DNA from: SAR202 cluster bacterium bin16
GTDB taxonomy: Bacteria; Chloroflexota; Dehalococcoidia; Lucifugimonadales; Australimonadaceae
Assembly: GCA_002238425.1 (NCBI GenBank)
Contig: MPMJ01000001.1
Location: 1-64,000 of the forward strand
DNA length: 64,000 nt
Reading direction: 5' to 3'
In this document: one piece after another, positions 32,373 through 41,505 of the stretch
Layout of the letters: the number at the start of each line of letters is the position of its first letter
Numbering within the stretch: the first letter of the stretch is position 1
Translations under genes and position numbers: made by a program
The notes under the pieces: model-generated
Seen by the model: the letters and a program-made list of their open reading frames with translations, nothing else
Database searches by the model: none
What the model was told of the DNA's origin: nothing

Positions 32373-33332
32373 ATGTCGCCTGAACTCACCGGCGCACTGA
32401 TAGCGCTCCTGGTGCCGCTCTGTTTCGGCACCGGCATGCTGCTCGCGCGCGTCGGGCTCGTACACATCCCCGCAGGCGCGGGCAACTTCGTATCGCTCAT
32501 CGTCGGCTGGGTGCTCATCGCAAGCCTGACGACAGTGCTCTATCCGGACGCGCTCTTCGGCGTCACGCTCGGTACGTTCGCCTGGCTCGCGATGATCGGC
32601 ATCATCAACTTCCCCGCCGGCCGCTTCCTGAACTTCGTCAGCATCAAGAACCTCGGGATCCTCAGGGCGAACCCTGTCCTCGCGATGGCTCCCATCATCT
32701 CCGCATTCGAGGGCGTCGTCTTCCTCGGTGAGCGCCTCAACTGGGCGATAGCAGGAGGAACGCTGCTGACCGTCACGGGCGTCATCGTCGCGGTCTACGG
32801 CGAGGTGAAGGCGCGTGGCGGCGGCGCTACGCGCCCGGCAGCTCCCGCGCCGTCCCCGGATGGCAAACGGCTGGGGCTCCTCAAACGTCGGCCACGCCTC
32901 TTCGGTTACCTCGCGGCGTTCGGAGCAGCCTGTTCATACGGCACTATCACGGTACTCGGGCGTATCGCCGTCACCGACTTCACCGTCCCGCTCGTCACCG
33001 CGACGTACACGATGCTCGTCGGCTTCATCGTCATGGGACTGTTCTCCTCGAAATCGATACCCGTCATGCTGCGGGACGCGCCGCGGCGGGCGCTCCTGTC
33101 CGTGGCGCTGGGCGGCCTGTTCATGTCCTCCGGCGTGGCGTTCCTTTACCTGGCGCTGAGCAAAGCGCCGGTGGTAGTGGTCTCACCGGTGTTCGCGCTC
33201 AACCCGGTCGTAGCACTGGTGCTGGCCCACTTCTTCCTGCAACGGCTGGAGCGCATCACGCTGCCGCTCGTCCTGGGCACCTTCTTCGCCGTCGGCGGTG
33301 TCGTCACCGTCATCATCGGGACGCAGCTGTAG
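32373..33332 (+). CDS. EamA/DMT-family transporter, copy 2
   Basis: A 319-aa tandem paralog of the preceding gene, of identical length. It has MSPELTGALIALLVPLCFGT, AMAPIISAFEGVVFLGERLNWA and ALSKAPVVVVSPVFALNPVV. The start is set at 32373 by alignment with copy 1, because both have gcatgtcgcctga at this point. DMT proteins often work as homo- or heterodimers, so the two copies may pair. The substrate is unknown. Confidence 0.88.
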   Translation: MSPELTGALIALLVPLCFGTGMLLARVGLVHIPAGAGNFVSLIVGWVLIASLTTVLYPDALFGVTLGTFAWLAMIGIINFPAGRFLNFVSIKNLGILRANPVLAMAPIISAFEGVVFLGERLNWAIAGGTLLTVTGVIVAVYGEVKARGGGATRPAAPAPSPDGKRLGLLKRRPRLFGYLAAFGAACSYGTITVLGRIAVTDFTVPLVTATYTMLVGFIVMGLFSSKSIPVMLRDAPRRALLSVALGGLFMSSGVAFLYLALSKAPVVVVSPVFALNPVVALVLAHFFLQRLERITLPLVLGTFFAVGGVVTVIIGTQL

Positions 33333-33370
33333 ACTGGAGATGCGTCAAGCATGAACAGGATCATTACCTT

Positions 33371-33478
33371 ATGGGAACCGAGATAGAACCGTCCGACGAT
33401 GACAAGGGCGTACGGGACGCCTTACGAAACCTTGCGGAACTCCTGGCCGGTGTAACGTCGGACAAACCCGTACGCTGA
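33371..33478 (+). CDS. Possible 35-aa small protein
   Basis: ATG 33371 to TGA 33478 encodes MGTEIEPSDDDKGVRDALRN followed by LAELLAGVTSDKPVR. It is acidic then amphipathic and reads like a protein, but it has no known family and only a weak ribosome binding site. It sits between the EamA pair and the molybdenum hydroxylase gene. Confidence 0.25.
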   Translation: MGTEIEPSDDDKGVRDALRNLAELLAGVTSDKPVR

Positions 33479-33628
33479 ACAGGATTGGGGCCCTCCTCAG
33501 GGTAAGGAGGTATGGTAAGCCCCACTGTCCCCTTCGCCGCCTTCTCCCGACGCCTCCCGCGTGATACGCTCCGCCCGCCACGGACGGCACGGGCGCTCGA
33601 TGCGTCCGGTAGGCGAAGGAGACGCGGC

Positions 33629-35800
33629 ATGACGATGCGCGTAGTCGGCAAACGCACCCCCCGCATCGAGGGCCCCGACAAGACGAGCGGGCGCCTCCGC
33701 TACGCCGCCGACCTTGCTCCCGAAGGCTGCCTGTGGGGCAAGGTGCTCCGCAGTCCGCACCCACACGCACGCATCATCCGCATCGACACCGCGGCAGCCG
33801 AGCGCGTACCAGGCGTACACGCCGTCCTCACCGGCGCGCAGCACCCCCACTGGATAGGACGCATCATGCGCGACCTTCCCGTCCTCGCCGTCGACAAGGT
33901 GCGTTTCATCGGCGAGCGCGTCGCCGCAGTCGCGGCGGACTCGGCTGATGCCGCGAACGAGGCGCTCACGCTCATCGAGGTCGAGTACGAGGAACTGCCC
34001 GCCGTGTTCGACGTTCCCGAAGCGCTCGCGCCGGACGCGCCGACCGTCCACGACGACCCCACGCAGTACGCGGGCGCGTTCGTGCACCCGGAGCGCCCCG
34101 ACCTGCCCAACCTCTGCTCCTACGGACACTGGACGCACGGCGACATCGAGGCCGAGCTTGCGGGCTCGCACCGTGTGTTCGAGAACACGTTCGTCACGCA
34201 GAAGGAGCACCACGTCTACATGGAGACGCACGCCTGCGCCGTCTCCGTCCACCCGGACGGCACGGCGGACGTGTGGGCGTCCAACAAGAGCCCGCATATG
34301 CTGCGGGGCCAGTTGGCCGCCGCGATGGGCGTGGACGTCCCAACCATCCGGGTGCATCCGATGCCCGTGGGCGGCGACTTCGGCGGCAAGGGTTCGCCCA
34401 TGGACACGCCCGTCGCCTACCTCCTCTCCCAGGCGACGGGCCACCCCGTGAAGATCGTGATGTCGTACCAGGAGGAGTTGCTCGCGGCGAACACCCGTCA
34501 CCCCGGCACCATCACGGTACGCACAGGCGTCACGAATGATGGTCATGTCACCGGCATGCAGGTGGAAGCGTACTTCGACAGCGGCGCCTACGGTGCGTTC
34601 AAGCCCGCCCCCAACGTCAACCTGCACGGACTGGAGCAGGCCGGCAGTTGCTACAGGTTCACAGCGCTCGACGTGACGAGCCACATCGTCTACACGAACA
34701 CGCTCCCCTCCGGTCACATGCGCTCACCCGGCGGGCCGCAGGTCAACTTCGCGGTCGAATCGCAGTTGAACATCGTCGCGGGAGAGCTGGGGATGGACGC
34801 CGCCGAGTTCCGGAGGCGGAACCTGCTTCGCCCCGGCGACACGTCCCCGAACGGCGAGCAGTGGGGCGCGATCAAGGCGGTCGAGGCGCTCGACGCCGCC
34901 GTCGAGGCGATAGGCTGGAACGCGCCCAGGGCTCCCTTCGTCGGACGCGGCGTCTCCCTGTACGAGCGCGGCCCCATCGGCGGCGACTCCAGCTGCCGCC
35001 TCGTGCTGCACCCGGACGCTTCGCTGACGCTCTACGTGCCCATCGCCGACCCCGGCCAGGGCGCGTATACGGCGATGCAGCAGGTCATCGCGGAAGAGTT
35101 GGGCATCGAACCGGAGACCATCAATGTGCTCCCCGCCCCTACCGACGAGTTGACGTTCGACTTCGGCGTCTCCGGCAGCCGCACGACGTTTGCGCTCGGA
35201 GTAACGGTGCAGGAGTCAATCAACACCCTGCGCGCACAGTTGCGCGAGGCCGCGGGCCACGCCCCGTTCGCAGAGGCCGCCGCCGAACTCTGCCGCGCCA
35301 GCGGCGGCGACGTATCGGTGAACACCTACAAGAAGGTGCCGCTCTTCCCGGACCCGCCCACCACCGAGTTCACAGCACAGGCCGCCGAAGTCGCGGTAGA
35401 CCCCGAGACCGGCAACGTCACCGTGCGCAGGCTCGTGAGCGCGCACGATGTGGGCACCATCATCAACCCGGAGGGACACCGCGGCCAGATACTCGGTGGT
35501 GCGATACAGGGTTTGGGTATGGCCACAGTGGAGGAGCACATCATCGAGGACGGACGCCCTGTGGCGCTCAACCTCGCCGATTACAAGATACCGAACATCG
35601 CCGACATACCCGCGTTCGAGACCGTGCTCATCCCGAGCGGCGAGGGGCCGGGGCCGTTCAACGCAGGCGCGATAGCCGAGTCCGCCAACGTGCCGACCGC
35701 CTCCGCCATCGCGAACGCGGTGCACGACGCTATCGGCATACCGGTGCATTCGCTCCCGCTCACAGCGGAGCGGGTGTACAACATGCTCCACGGGGCATGA
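33629..35800 (+). CDS. Xanthine dehydrogenase-family molybdopterin-binding subunit
   Basis: A 723-aa catalytic subunit of a molybdenum hydroxylase (aldehyde oxidase/xanthine dehydrogenase/CoxL superfamily). It opens with VVGKRTPRIEGPDKTSGRLR, the usual start of the domain, then has VRFIGERVAAVAADS, the cofactor-binding PVGGDFGGKG, LPSGHMRSPGGPQ and a late SGEGPGPFNAGAIAE containing candidate catalytic Glu residues. It hydroxylates a heterocycle or aldehyde with water as the oxygen source. The FAD and 2Fe-2S subunits expected for electron transfer are not adjacent. The start at 33629 has GAAGGAGA upstream. Confidence 0.9.
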   Translation: MTMRVVGKRTPRIEGPDKTSGRLRYAADLAPEGCLWGKVLRSPHPHARIIRIDTAAAERVPGVHAVLTGAQHPHWIGRIMRDLPVLAVDKVRFIGERVAAVAADSADAANEALTLIEVEYEELPAVFDVPEALAPDAPTVHDDPTQYAGAFVHPERPDLPNLCSYGHWTHGDIEAELAGSHRVFENTFVTQKEHHVYMETHACAVSVHPDGTADVWASNKSPHMLRGQLAAAMGVDVPTIRVHPMPVGGDFGGKGSPMDTPVAYLLSQATGHPVKIVMSYQEELLAANTRHPGTITVRTGVTNDGHVTGMQVEAYFDSGAYGAFKPAPNVNLHGLEQAGSCYRFTALDVTSHIVYTNTLPSGHMRSPGGPQVNFAVESQLNIVAGELGMDAAEFRRRNLLRPGDTSPNGEQWGAIKAVEALDAAVEAIGWNAPRAPFVGRGVSLYERGPIGGDSSCRLVLHPDASLTLYVPIADPGQGAYTAMQQVIAEELGIEPETINVLPAPTDELTFDFGVSGSRTTFALGVTVQESINTLRAQLREAAGHAPFAEAAAELCRASGGDVSVNTYKKVPLFPDPPTTEFTAQAAEVAVDPETGNVTVRRLVSAHDVGTIINPEGHRGQILGGAIQGLGMATVEEHIIEDGRPVALNLADYKIPNIADIPAFETVLIPSGEGPGPFNAGAIAESANVPTASAIANAVHDAIGIPVHSLPLTAERVYNMLHGA

Positions 35801-35863
35801 CCCTCACGCACCACCTCCTTCTGGGGAGGGTGAATCCAAGGACGACAGAACAAGGAGAACGAC

Positions 35864-36709
35864 ATGGCAGACGGAGTGCTGAACGGCAAGACGATCATCG
35901 TAACGGGCGCGGGTTCGCCCATAGGCATGGGTCGCGAGATGTCCATCTCACTCGCATCCGCAGGTGCGAACGTCGTGATGATGGACATCGACGGCGCAAC
36001 GCTTGAGGCAAGTGCAAGCGATGCCCGCGAAGCCAGCAGCGACGAGCAGATCCTGAGCGTAGTGGCAGACGTGACCAGCTACGCCGACGCGCAGCGCGTC
36101 GTGCAGTCGGCGCTGGACCACTTCGGCGGGCTGCACGTGCTGGTCAACAACGCCGGCACGAACCAGCGCAACGTCGGCATGAGCAACACGCTCATGGAGC
36201 CGTGGTGGGATGTGACGCCGGAGGCGTGGGCCCGCGTCATCGCGGTCAACTTCAGCGGCCCGTTCCATATGGCGCGCGCAGCGGTCGGCCACATGCTGGA
36301 GCAGGGCTGGGGCCGCATCATCGGCGTCACCACCAGCCTGGACACCATGATCCGCATCAACATGTCGCCCTACGGCCCGTCCAAGGCCGGACACGAGGCG
36401 CTCGTCGCAACGATGGCGACCGAACTCGAGGGTACCGGCGTCACCGCGAACGTCCTCGTTCCCGGCGGGCCGGTGAACACGAACCTCCTCCCGCCTGACT
36501 CGCCCTTCGACCGGGCGAAGCTCATCCAGCCGGACGTCATGCGCGTGCCGGTGGTCTGGCTCGCCTCCGACGCCGCTGACGGCGTCAACGGCCGCCGGTT
36601 CATCGCCTACGACTGGGACGAGTCGCTCCCCATCGAGGAGCGTCTCGAAAAGGCCGGCGCTCCCGCCGCCTGGCCGCAGATACCGAGCAAGGCGGTCTAT
36701 CCGGCGTAG
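35864..36709 (+). CDS. SDR-family oxidoreductase
   Basis: A 281-aa short-chain dehydrogenase/reductase. The dinucleotide loop is TGAGSPIGMG, with MDIDGATLE after the second strand (an acidic residue suggesting NAD preference). NNAGTN follows, then catalytic Ser in VTTSLDTM and Tyr-Lys in SPYGPSKAG. The C-terminal WLASDAADGVNGRRFIAYDW is typical. AGGAGAA precedes the ATG. It lies 63 bases after the molybdenum hydroxylase gene, so it may act on the same substrate series. The substrate is not decidable. Confidence 0.92.
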   Translation: MADGVLNGKTIIVTGAGSPIGMGREMSISLASAGANVVMMDIDGATLEASASDAREASSDEQILSVVADVTSYADAQRVVQSALDHFGGLHVLVNNAGTNQRNVGMSNTLMEPWWDVTPEAWARVIAVNFSGPFHMARAAVGHMLEQGWGRIIGVTTSLDTMIRINMSPYGPSKAGHEALVATMATELEGTGVTANVLVPGGPVNTNLLPPDSPFDRAKLIQPDVMRVPVVWLASDAADGVNGRRFIAYDWDESLPIEERLEKAGAPAAWPQIPSKAVYPA

Positions 36710-36753
36710 GTGATAACTATAACGCCAGGGTGATACCACGGACAGCTGGTACT

Positions 36754-36762
36754 TGCTATCAT
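36754..36762 (+). promoter_or_regulatory. Candidate extended -10 promoter of the ATPase/TOPRIM pair
   Basis: TGC-TATCAT is an extended -10 element 32 bases before the ATG of the ATPase gene. No matching -35 is seen. The surrounding 80 bases are more AT-rich than the flanking operons. Confidence 0.35.
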
Positions 36763-36793
36763 TGGCACATCCTTCCAAGGGATAGGCGAACTC

Positions 36794-37954
36794 ATGGCTG
36801 ACAAGAAGAACACGCTTCACCTGCCTGACCTCACGATAGACGGCTTTCGTGGGATTGAGTCGCTCGCTATTCCCCGCTTGGGGCGTGTTACGCTAATCGC
36901 TGGCAGGAACAGCGTAGGCAAGACGACGATTCTGGAGGCTGTTCGGATATACGCTGGTCAAGGTAGCACATCTCCTCTCTTTGACCTGTTAAGGAAACGG
37001 GAAGAGTTTTCACTAGCCATTGATGAAGACGGGGACAATGCAACCAATCTTGATTGGCCCACACTGTTCTATGGGCGCAATATTTCTCAGGAGTCCCACA
37101 GCTCAATTGGGCCTGCAAATCCTGCAGACCGGGTACTCATTGAATCGACTGTCTTGCGAGAAGATGAGATTGACGAATTGCCCAATGACTTCTCGGCTGA
37201 AGCTCCTTTCCAAGTCATTCGGCTTAAGTTTCGGCGAAACGAAAGAATAGCTCCATGGATCATCTCACTAAGTGGTTCTAGGAGTTCCAATAGCTATTAT
37301 ATCCCACGGGCAATACGCCGACTATCCCAAAGCACCGAGGCCGTTCCTGAGATTAAGTGCGTCTCCCTAGGCCCAGATATCATAACAAACCGAATGATAG
37401 CAGAGCTATGGGATGACGCCGCAGATCTTAAGGAAGAAGGCCTCGCGGTAGAGTCACTCAAGATAATATTCGGTAGGGATATAGAGGACGTAGTCATGAT
37501 TGGAGAAGACAGGTCGAATAGGCCATCTCCGTGGAGAGTTGGTGGGGCTATAGGTGGTCGTAGGGCGAAGGCAAGCCTCCAGTACTTCAACCACCGTGTC
37601 CCCCTGAAGAGTCTGGGGGATGGGGCAATACGGCTATACGGAATTGCTTTGGGTTTAATCAATAGTAGGGGCGGTTTTCTGTTGATCGATGAGGCAGAGA
37701 ATGGCCTGCACTATTCAGTTCAGCATGACTTCTGGAGTATGGTGCTTCAGGAAGCAGAAGCAAACAACGTGCAGGTTCTGGCGACTACGCATAGTGCAGA
37801 CTGTATAGATGGGTTTGCACTCGCAGCTTCTGAACATCCAGATATTAGTAGTGTTTACCTCCGGCTGGATAAGGACGCCAGCGGTCATTTCATCGTTGAC
37901 TATCCTAAGGAAGATTTGGTTGTTGCATCTGAACATGGGACGGAAATGCGCTAG
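36794..37954 (+). CDS. AAA ATPase of a PARIS/OLD-like defence pair
   Basis: A 386-aa ABC-type AAA ATPase (AAA_15/AAA_21 class). It has an N-terminal LTIDGFRGIESLAIPRLGRV, Walker A AGRNSVGKTTILEAV (near residue 38), a signature-like VPLKSLGDGAIRLYGIALG, Walker B GGFLLIDEAENGLHYSVQ and the H-loop ATTHSADCIDGF. This architecture is shared by AriA of PARIS, AbiLi/RloA and the ATPase half of OLD nucleases. The gene is clearly lower in GC than its neighbours, suggesting transfer. The next gene, two bases downstream, encodes a TOPRIM-like partner. Likely role: sensing phage infection and controlling the partner. A non-defence role cannot be excluded. Confidence 0.82.
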   Translation: MADKKNTLHLPDLTIDGFRGIESLAIPRLGRVTLIAGRNSVGKTTILEAVRIYAGQGSTSPLFDLLRKREEFSLAIDEDGDNATNLDWPTLFYGRNISQESHSSIGPANPADRVLIESTVLREDEIDELPNDFSAEAPFQVIRLKFRRNERIAPWIISLSGSRSSNSYYIPRAIRRLSQSTEAVPEIKCVSLGPDIITNRMIAELWDDAADLKEEGLAVESLKIIFGRDIEDVVMIGEDRSNRPSPWRVGGAIGGRRAKASLQYFNHRVPLKSLGDGAIRLYGIALGLINSRGGFLLIDEAENGLHYSVQHDFWSMVLQEAEANNVQVLATTHSADCIDGFALAASEHPDISSVYLRLDKDASGHFIVDYPKEDLVVASEHGTEMR

Positions 37955-37956
37955 CA

Positions 37957-38640
37957 ATGGTAACCAGTCAGCAGACAGAAGAATCTGAAAATATACTCCT
38001 AGTTGAAGGGGAAGATGATTTGCATGTCGTGCTTAACCTCTACCAACGCATCGAAAACCAAGAACCGAACTTCTGGATCTTAGACAAGAAAGGGTTCAAT
38101 AACTTGCTCGCTGATATCAACAATCAAATCAGGAAGTCTCAGCGACAGAAAATCGGCATTGTATTTGATGCTGACTGCAAGCGCAATAGTGACGGACAAA
38201 TGAATCGCTGGGTAGACATTAGAGACAAGATTAGGGAACTTAATGGCATAGTCATACGGAAAAATATAGCGCGCAAGGGGACAATAATCAAAGGTAGGCC
38301 CGACGGCATAGGCCATTTTCCTCGTATCGGTATTTGGATGATGCCTGACAATCAATCCCCAGGTGAATTAGAGGAATTCATCGATTCGATGATTCCAACC
38401 GACAACCCAGCGCGCCGACTTGCGAAGTCCTATATCAGCTGCATTCTAAAGGAAGTCTCAGAGGCCAATGACAAGGGTCGCTTAGCGGAAAGGAAAACTC
38501 TAAGGGCGGAGATTCATGCTTGGCTTGCCACGAGAAAGAGGCCGCGCCACTTGGGTGCAGCTATCGCAGCAGAATATCTGAATACTAACGTCAAGACTAG
38601 CACGGAATTCATAGGATGGGTTAAGAGATTGTTCTCTTAG
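37957..38640 (+). CDS. TOPRIM/DUF3226-like effector partner of the ATPase
   Basis: A 227-aa protein starting two bases after the ATPase stop. It has the TOPRIM signature: a conserved Glu in ILLVEGEDDLHVVLNLY and the DxD motif in IGIVFDADCKRN. The DUF3226-type block IGIWMMPDNQSPGELEEFID follows, and the C-terminal half is helical. TOPRIM partners of such ATPases (AriB, RloB, the OLD C-terminal domain) are nucleases released when phage is sensed. Low GC matches the ATPase gene. Nuclease activity here is inferred from motifs only. Confidence 0.8.
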   Translation: MVTSQQTEESENILLVEGEDDLHVVLNLYQRIENQEPNFWILDKKGFNNLLADINNQIRKSQRQKIGIVFDADCKRNSDGQMNRWVDIRDKIRELNGIVIRKNIARKGTIIKGRPDGIGHFPRIGIWMMPDNQSPGELEEFIDSMIPTDNPARRLAKSYISCILKEVSEANDKGRLAERKTLRAEIHAWLATRKRPRHLGAAIAAEYLNTNVKTSTEFIGWVKRLFS

Positions 38641-38802
38641 GTTATTCCCTCAGAAAATCCCTACACTCCTATGAAGCGCTTCCCAGGGGCGTGCATGTAT
38701 TCTCAACAGGCATGAGGGCGCTGTGGCTCCGTGCTATGTAGGTCCTGCGAACGGTGGTCATGCGTACAGTGTAGCGAGCGTCCCGAAAGCGGAGCAACCT
38801 CG

Positions 38803-40113
38803 CTAACGGCCCGCAGCCCGCGCGAAGATCTCCTCTGCCGTGCGCGCGATGGGCCCGTACTTGCCGGTGGGGCTGCGAACGAGCTTGCCCGTGTCCGGGT
38901 CCTTCTCGCCGGACATGGGCAGGGCCTGGAACGCTCCGCCTATCTGACGGCGTCCCTTCAGCCTGCGCTCGCCGGGCGCGCGGTGCTCATCGAAGGTGAA
39001 GATGATCTCGTTCTCCGCGGGGTCGCGGAACGTATTCATCGGGTCGATGCCGTCCTCAACCAGCCGCATCTGCTCTTCCAGCAGCTTGCGGTACATGATG
39101 ATGCCGATGTCCGACTGCCCCAGCTTCTCCAGGTGGCGCTTCGCGATGGGCCCCTGCGTCCACCACGCCATCGTGTCCTGCCCGATGACGAAGTTCACGG
39201 CAGCGCGGCCTTCCTCGTCGACATAAGGCACGTCGTAGCCCGGAATCTCTTCCTGTGGCTCCAGCTCGACGCCCTCCGGCGGCACGTAGACGTTGTAGAG
39301 GATGTGCCACGTGGTCGTATCGTCTATCGGCACGCGCATCTGGAATCCGGTGGTGCCGCCGAGCCAGTTCGGGAAGATGATGGGATGGCCGATCGTCCAC
39401 TCCGGGTCGTCCTCAGTCGTCCCCTCGACCACGCGCTTCTTCACGAGACCGTTCGCGTAGCGGTCGAACCCGATCTTCTGATGCGTGCGCCGGGCGATCT
39501 CGCTGCGGTCCGCTATCGTGCCCTCGCGCTCGAGCACGGCACTCGTCTGGTAGACGTGCAGCCATTCCGTGTGGACGGGGTCCATCGAGTTCTCCATGCA
39601 CTGCAGCCAGTTGCAGGGCAGAACGGTGGTCCCAATGTCGCGCAACACGTTGTCCCATGCGAGCAGGTCCCATCGCGGCAACAGCGGCGCGGGCGCAGGG
39701 CCCATGTACGCCCAGAGCAGTCCGCCTAGTACCTCCACGGGGTAGGCGGTGACGCGCACCTTCTCCTTGAACCTGCCGTCAGGGTGTACGGTCTCCTCGA
39801 ACGGCTGCTCGATGCACTGGCCGGTCTCGTCCATCATCCAGCCGTGATACATGCAGCGCAGGCCGTGCTCCTCCGGTATGCCGTAGGAGAGGTCGACACG
39901 TCGGTGGGGGCAGAAGCGGTCGAGCAGTCCATACTCGCCGGAGCGGTCGCGGTAGAGGACGAGGTCCTCCCCCAGGATACGAACAGGCGTAGTGGGTCTC
40001 TTGTTCAGTTCCGACGTGACCGCGACGGGCTGCCAGTAGCGCCGCATCAACTCGCCCATCGGCGTGCCCGGTCCTACGCGCGTGAGCCGTTCGTTCTCAG
40101 CCGTTGACAGCAT
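38803..40113 (-). CDS. Rieske non-heme iron oxygenase, alpha subunit (copy 1)
   Basis: A 436-aa aromatic-ring-hydroxylating oxygenase. The N-terminal Rieske 2Fe-2S domain has CPHRR then LRCMYHGW (C-x-H...C-x2-H). The catalytic domain binds mononuclear iron with the D-x2-H-x4-H motif in NSMDPVHTEWLH. It uses O2 and electrons from a separate reductase to oxidise an organic substrate. No ferredoxin or reductase gene is adjacent. The start at 40113 (MLSTAENERL) matches the paralogs. It is the tandem neighbour of copy 2, and the two are clearly duplicates. Confidence 0.93.
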   Translation of the reverse strand: MLSTAENERLTRVGPGTPMGELMRRYWQPVAVTSELNKRPTTPVRILGEDLVLYRDRSGEYGLLDRFCPHRRVDLSYGIPEEHGLRCMYHGWMMDETGQCIEQPFEETVHPDGRFKEKVRVTAYPVEVLGGLLWAYMGPAPAPLLPRWDLLAWDNVLRDIGTTVLPCNWLQCMENSMDPVHTEWLHVYQTSAVLEREGTIADRSEIARRTHQKIGFDRYANGLVKKRVVEGTTEDDPEWTIGHPIIFPNWLGGTTGFQMRVPIDDTTTWHILYNVYVPPEGVELEPQEEIPGYDVPYVDEEGRAAVNFVIGQDTMAWWTQGPIAKRHLEKLGQSDIGIIMYRKLLEEQMRLVEDGIDPMNTFRDPAENEIIFTFDEHRAPGERRLKGRRQIGGAFQALPMSGEKDPDTGKLVRSPTGKYGPIARTAEEIFARAAGR

Positions 40114-40170
40114 GATGGCGCCCCCTGTTCCGTACGTCGGGCGCATGATACGCCGGGGTACATGGAGCGT

Positions 40171-41496
40171 CTACGCGGACGGAATAGCCCGGCGCTTCGC
40201 CTCTGCGAAGGTCTCCTCCGCCGTGAAGGCGATGGGGCTGTACCTGCCCGTGAGGCTGGGTACGTGCCTGCCCGTTTCCGGCTGGCGCTCGCCGGACATG
40301 GGTACAGCCATGAACGCGCCCCCGAGTTGCAGCAGACCCTTCTCGGGGCGCGCTCCCGGCGCCCGGTACTCATCGAACGAGTAAAGAGTCTCGTTCTCCG
40401 CAGGGTCGCGGAACGTGTTCATCGGGTCGACGCCGTCCTCCACGAGCCGTATCTGCTCCTCCAGGAGCTTGCGGTACATGATGACGCCGACGTCCGACTG
40501 CCCAAGCTTCTCTCTCGTCCGGTCCGCTATCGGCCCCTGCGTAACCCAGGCCGACGAATCCTGCGCGACCACGAAGTTCTGCAGGTAACGCCCGTCCTCG
40601 CCCACATAAGGAACGTCGTAGCCGGGTATCTCCTCCTGCGGCTCCAGTTCGACGCCCTCCGGCGGCACGTAGACGTGGTAGAAGAAGTTCAACGTGTGGG
40701 TGTCGTCCACTGGCACGCGCATCTGGAAGCCGTTGATGATGCTCACCCACGTTGGAAAGATGATGGGGTGGCCGACCGTCCACTCGCGGTCCTGCTCGGT
40801 CGTGCCCTCGACGACACGTCTCTTGATGACGCCGTTCTCGTATCGGTCCAACCCGATCTTCCGGTGCGGGCGCCGCGGCATCTCGTTGCGGTCGGCTATC
40901 GAACCCTCGCGCTCCAGGACCGCGCTCGTCAGGTTGACGTGCAGCCATTCGGTATGGACGGGGTCGACCGCGTTCTCCACGCACTGGAGCCAGTTGCACG
41001 GCAGCACCACGACGCCGATGTCACGCAGCACGTTGTCCCACACCAGCAGATCCCAACGCGGCAGCAACGGCACGGGAGCGGGCCCCATGTACGCCCACAG
41101 CAACCCGCCCAGCTCCTGCACCGGATAGGCTGCGACGCGCACCTTCTCCTTGAACCTGCCGTCCGGGTGGACGGTCTCCTCGAACGGCTGCTCGATGCAC
41201 TGCCCGTCCGCGTCGAACATCCAGCCGTGGTACATGCACCGCAGGCCATGCTGCTCCGGTATGCCGTAGGAGAGGTCGACGCGGCGATGGGCGCAGTACC
41301 GGTCGATCAGCCCGTACTCGCCGGAGCGGTCGCGGTAGAGGACGAGGTCCTCGCCGAGGATGCGCACGGGCTTCGTGGGCCTGGCGTTCAACTCGGAGGT
41401 GACGGCGATGGGCTGCCAGTAACGGCGCATCAGTGCGCCCATCGGCGTGCCCGGCCCTACCCGCGTGAGCCGTTCGTTCTCAGCCGCTGACAACAT
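40171..41496 (-). CDS. Rieske non-heme iron oxygenase, alpha subunit (copy 2)
   Basis: A 441-aa paralog immediately upstream of copy 1. The Rieske cluster ligands are in YCAHRR and LRCMYHGW, and the mononuclear iron site is in NAVDPVHTEWLH. Near-identical stretches shared with copy 1 (CIEQPFEETVHPDGRFKEKV, VPPEGVELEPQEEIPGYDVP) show recent duplication, while the substrate-facing region differs, consistent with diverging specificity. The start is ATG 41496 by alignment, although ATG 41505 is also in frame. Confidence 0.93.
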   Translation of the reverse strand: MLSAAENERLTRVGPGTPMGALMRRYWQPIAVTSELNARPTKPVRILGEDLVLYRDRSGEYGLIDRYCAHRRVDLSYGIPEQHGLRCMYHGWMFDADGQCIEQPFEETVHPDGRFKEKVRVAAYPVQELGGLLWAYMGPAPVPLLPRWDLLVWDNVLRDIGVVVLPCNWLQCVENAVDPVHTEWLHVNLTSAVLEREGSIADRNEMPRRPHRKIGLDRYENGVIKRRVVEGTTEQDREWTVGHPIIFPTWVSIINGFQMRVPVDDTHTLNFFYHVYVPPEGVELEPQEEIPGYDVPYVGEDGRYLQNFVVAQDSSAWVTQGPIADRTREKLGQSDVGVIMYRKLLEEQIRLVEDGVDPMNTFRDPAENETLYSFDEYRAPGARPEKGLLQLGGAFMAVPMSGERQPETGRHVPSLTGRYSPIAFTAEETFAEAKRRAIPSA

Positions 41497-41505
41497 AGGC
41501 CGCAT

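Noticed and set aside
33512-33628. 39-residue N-terminal extension of the molybdenum hydroxylase
   Set aside because: It is Arg-rich and not family-like, and the ribosome binding site GAAGGAGA lies just before ATG 33629.
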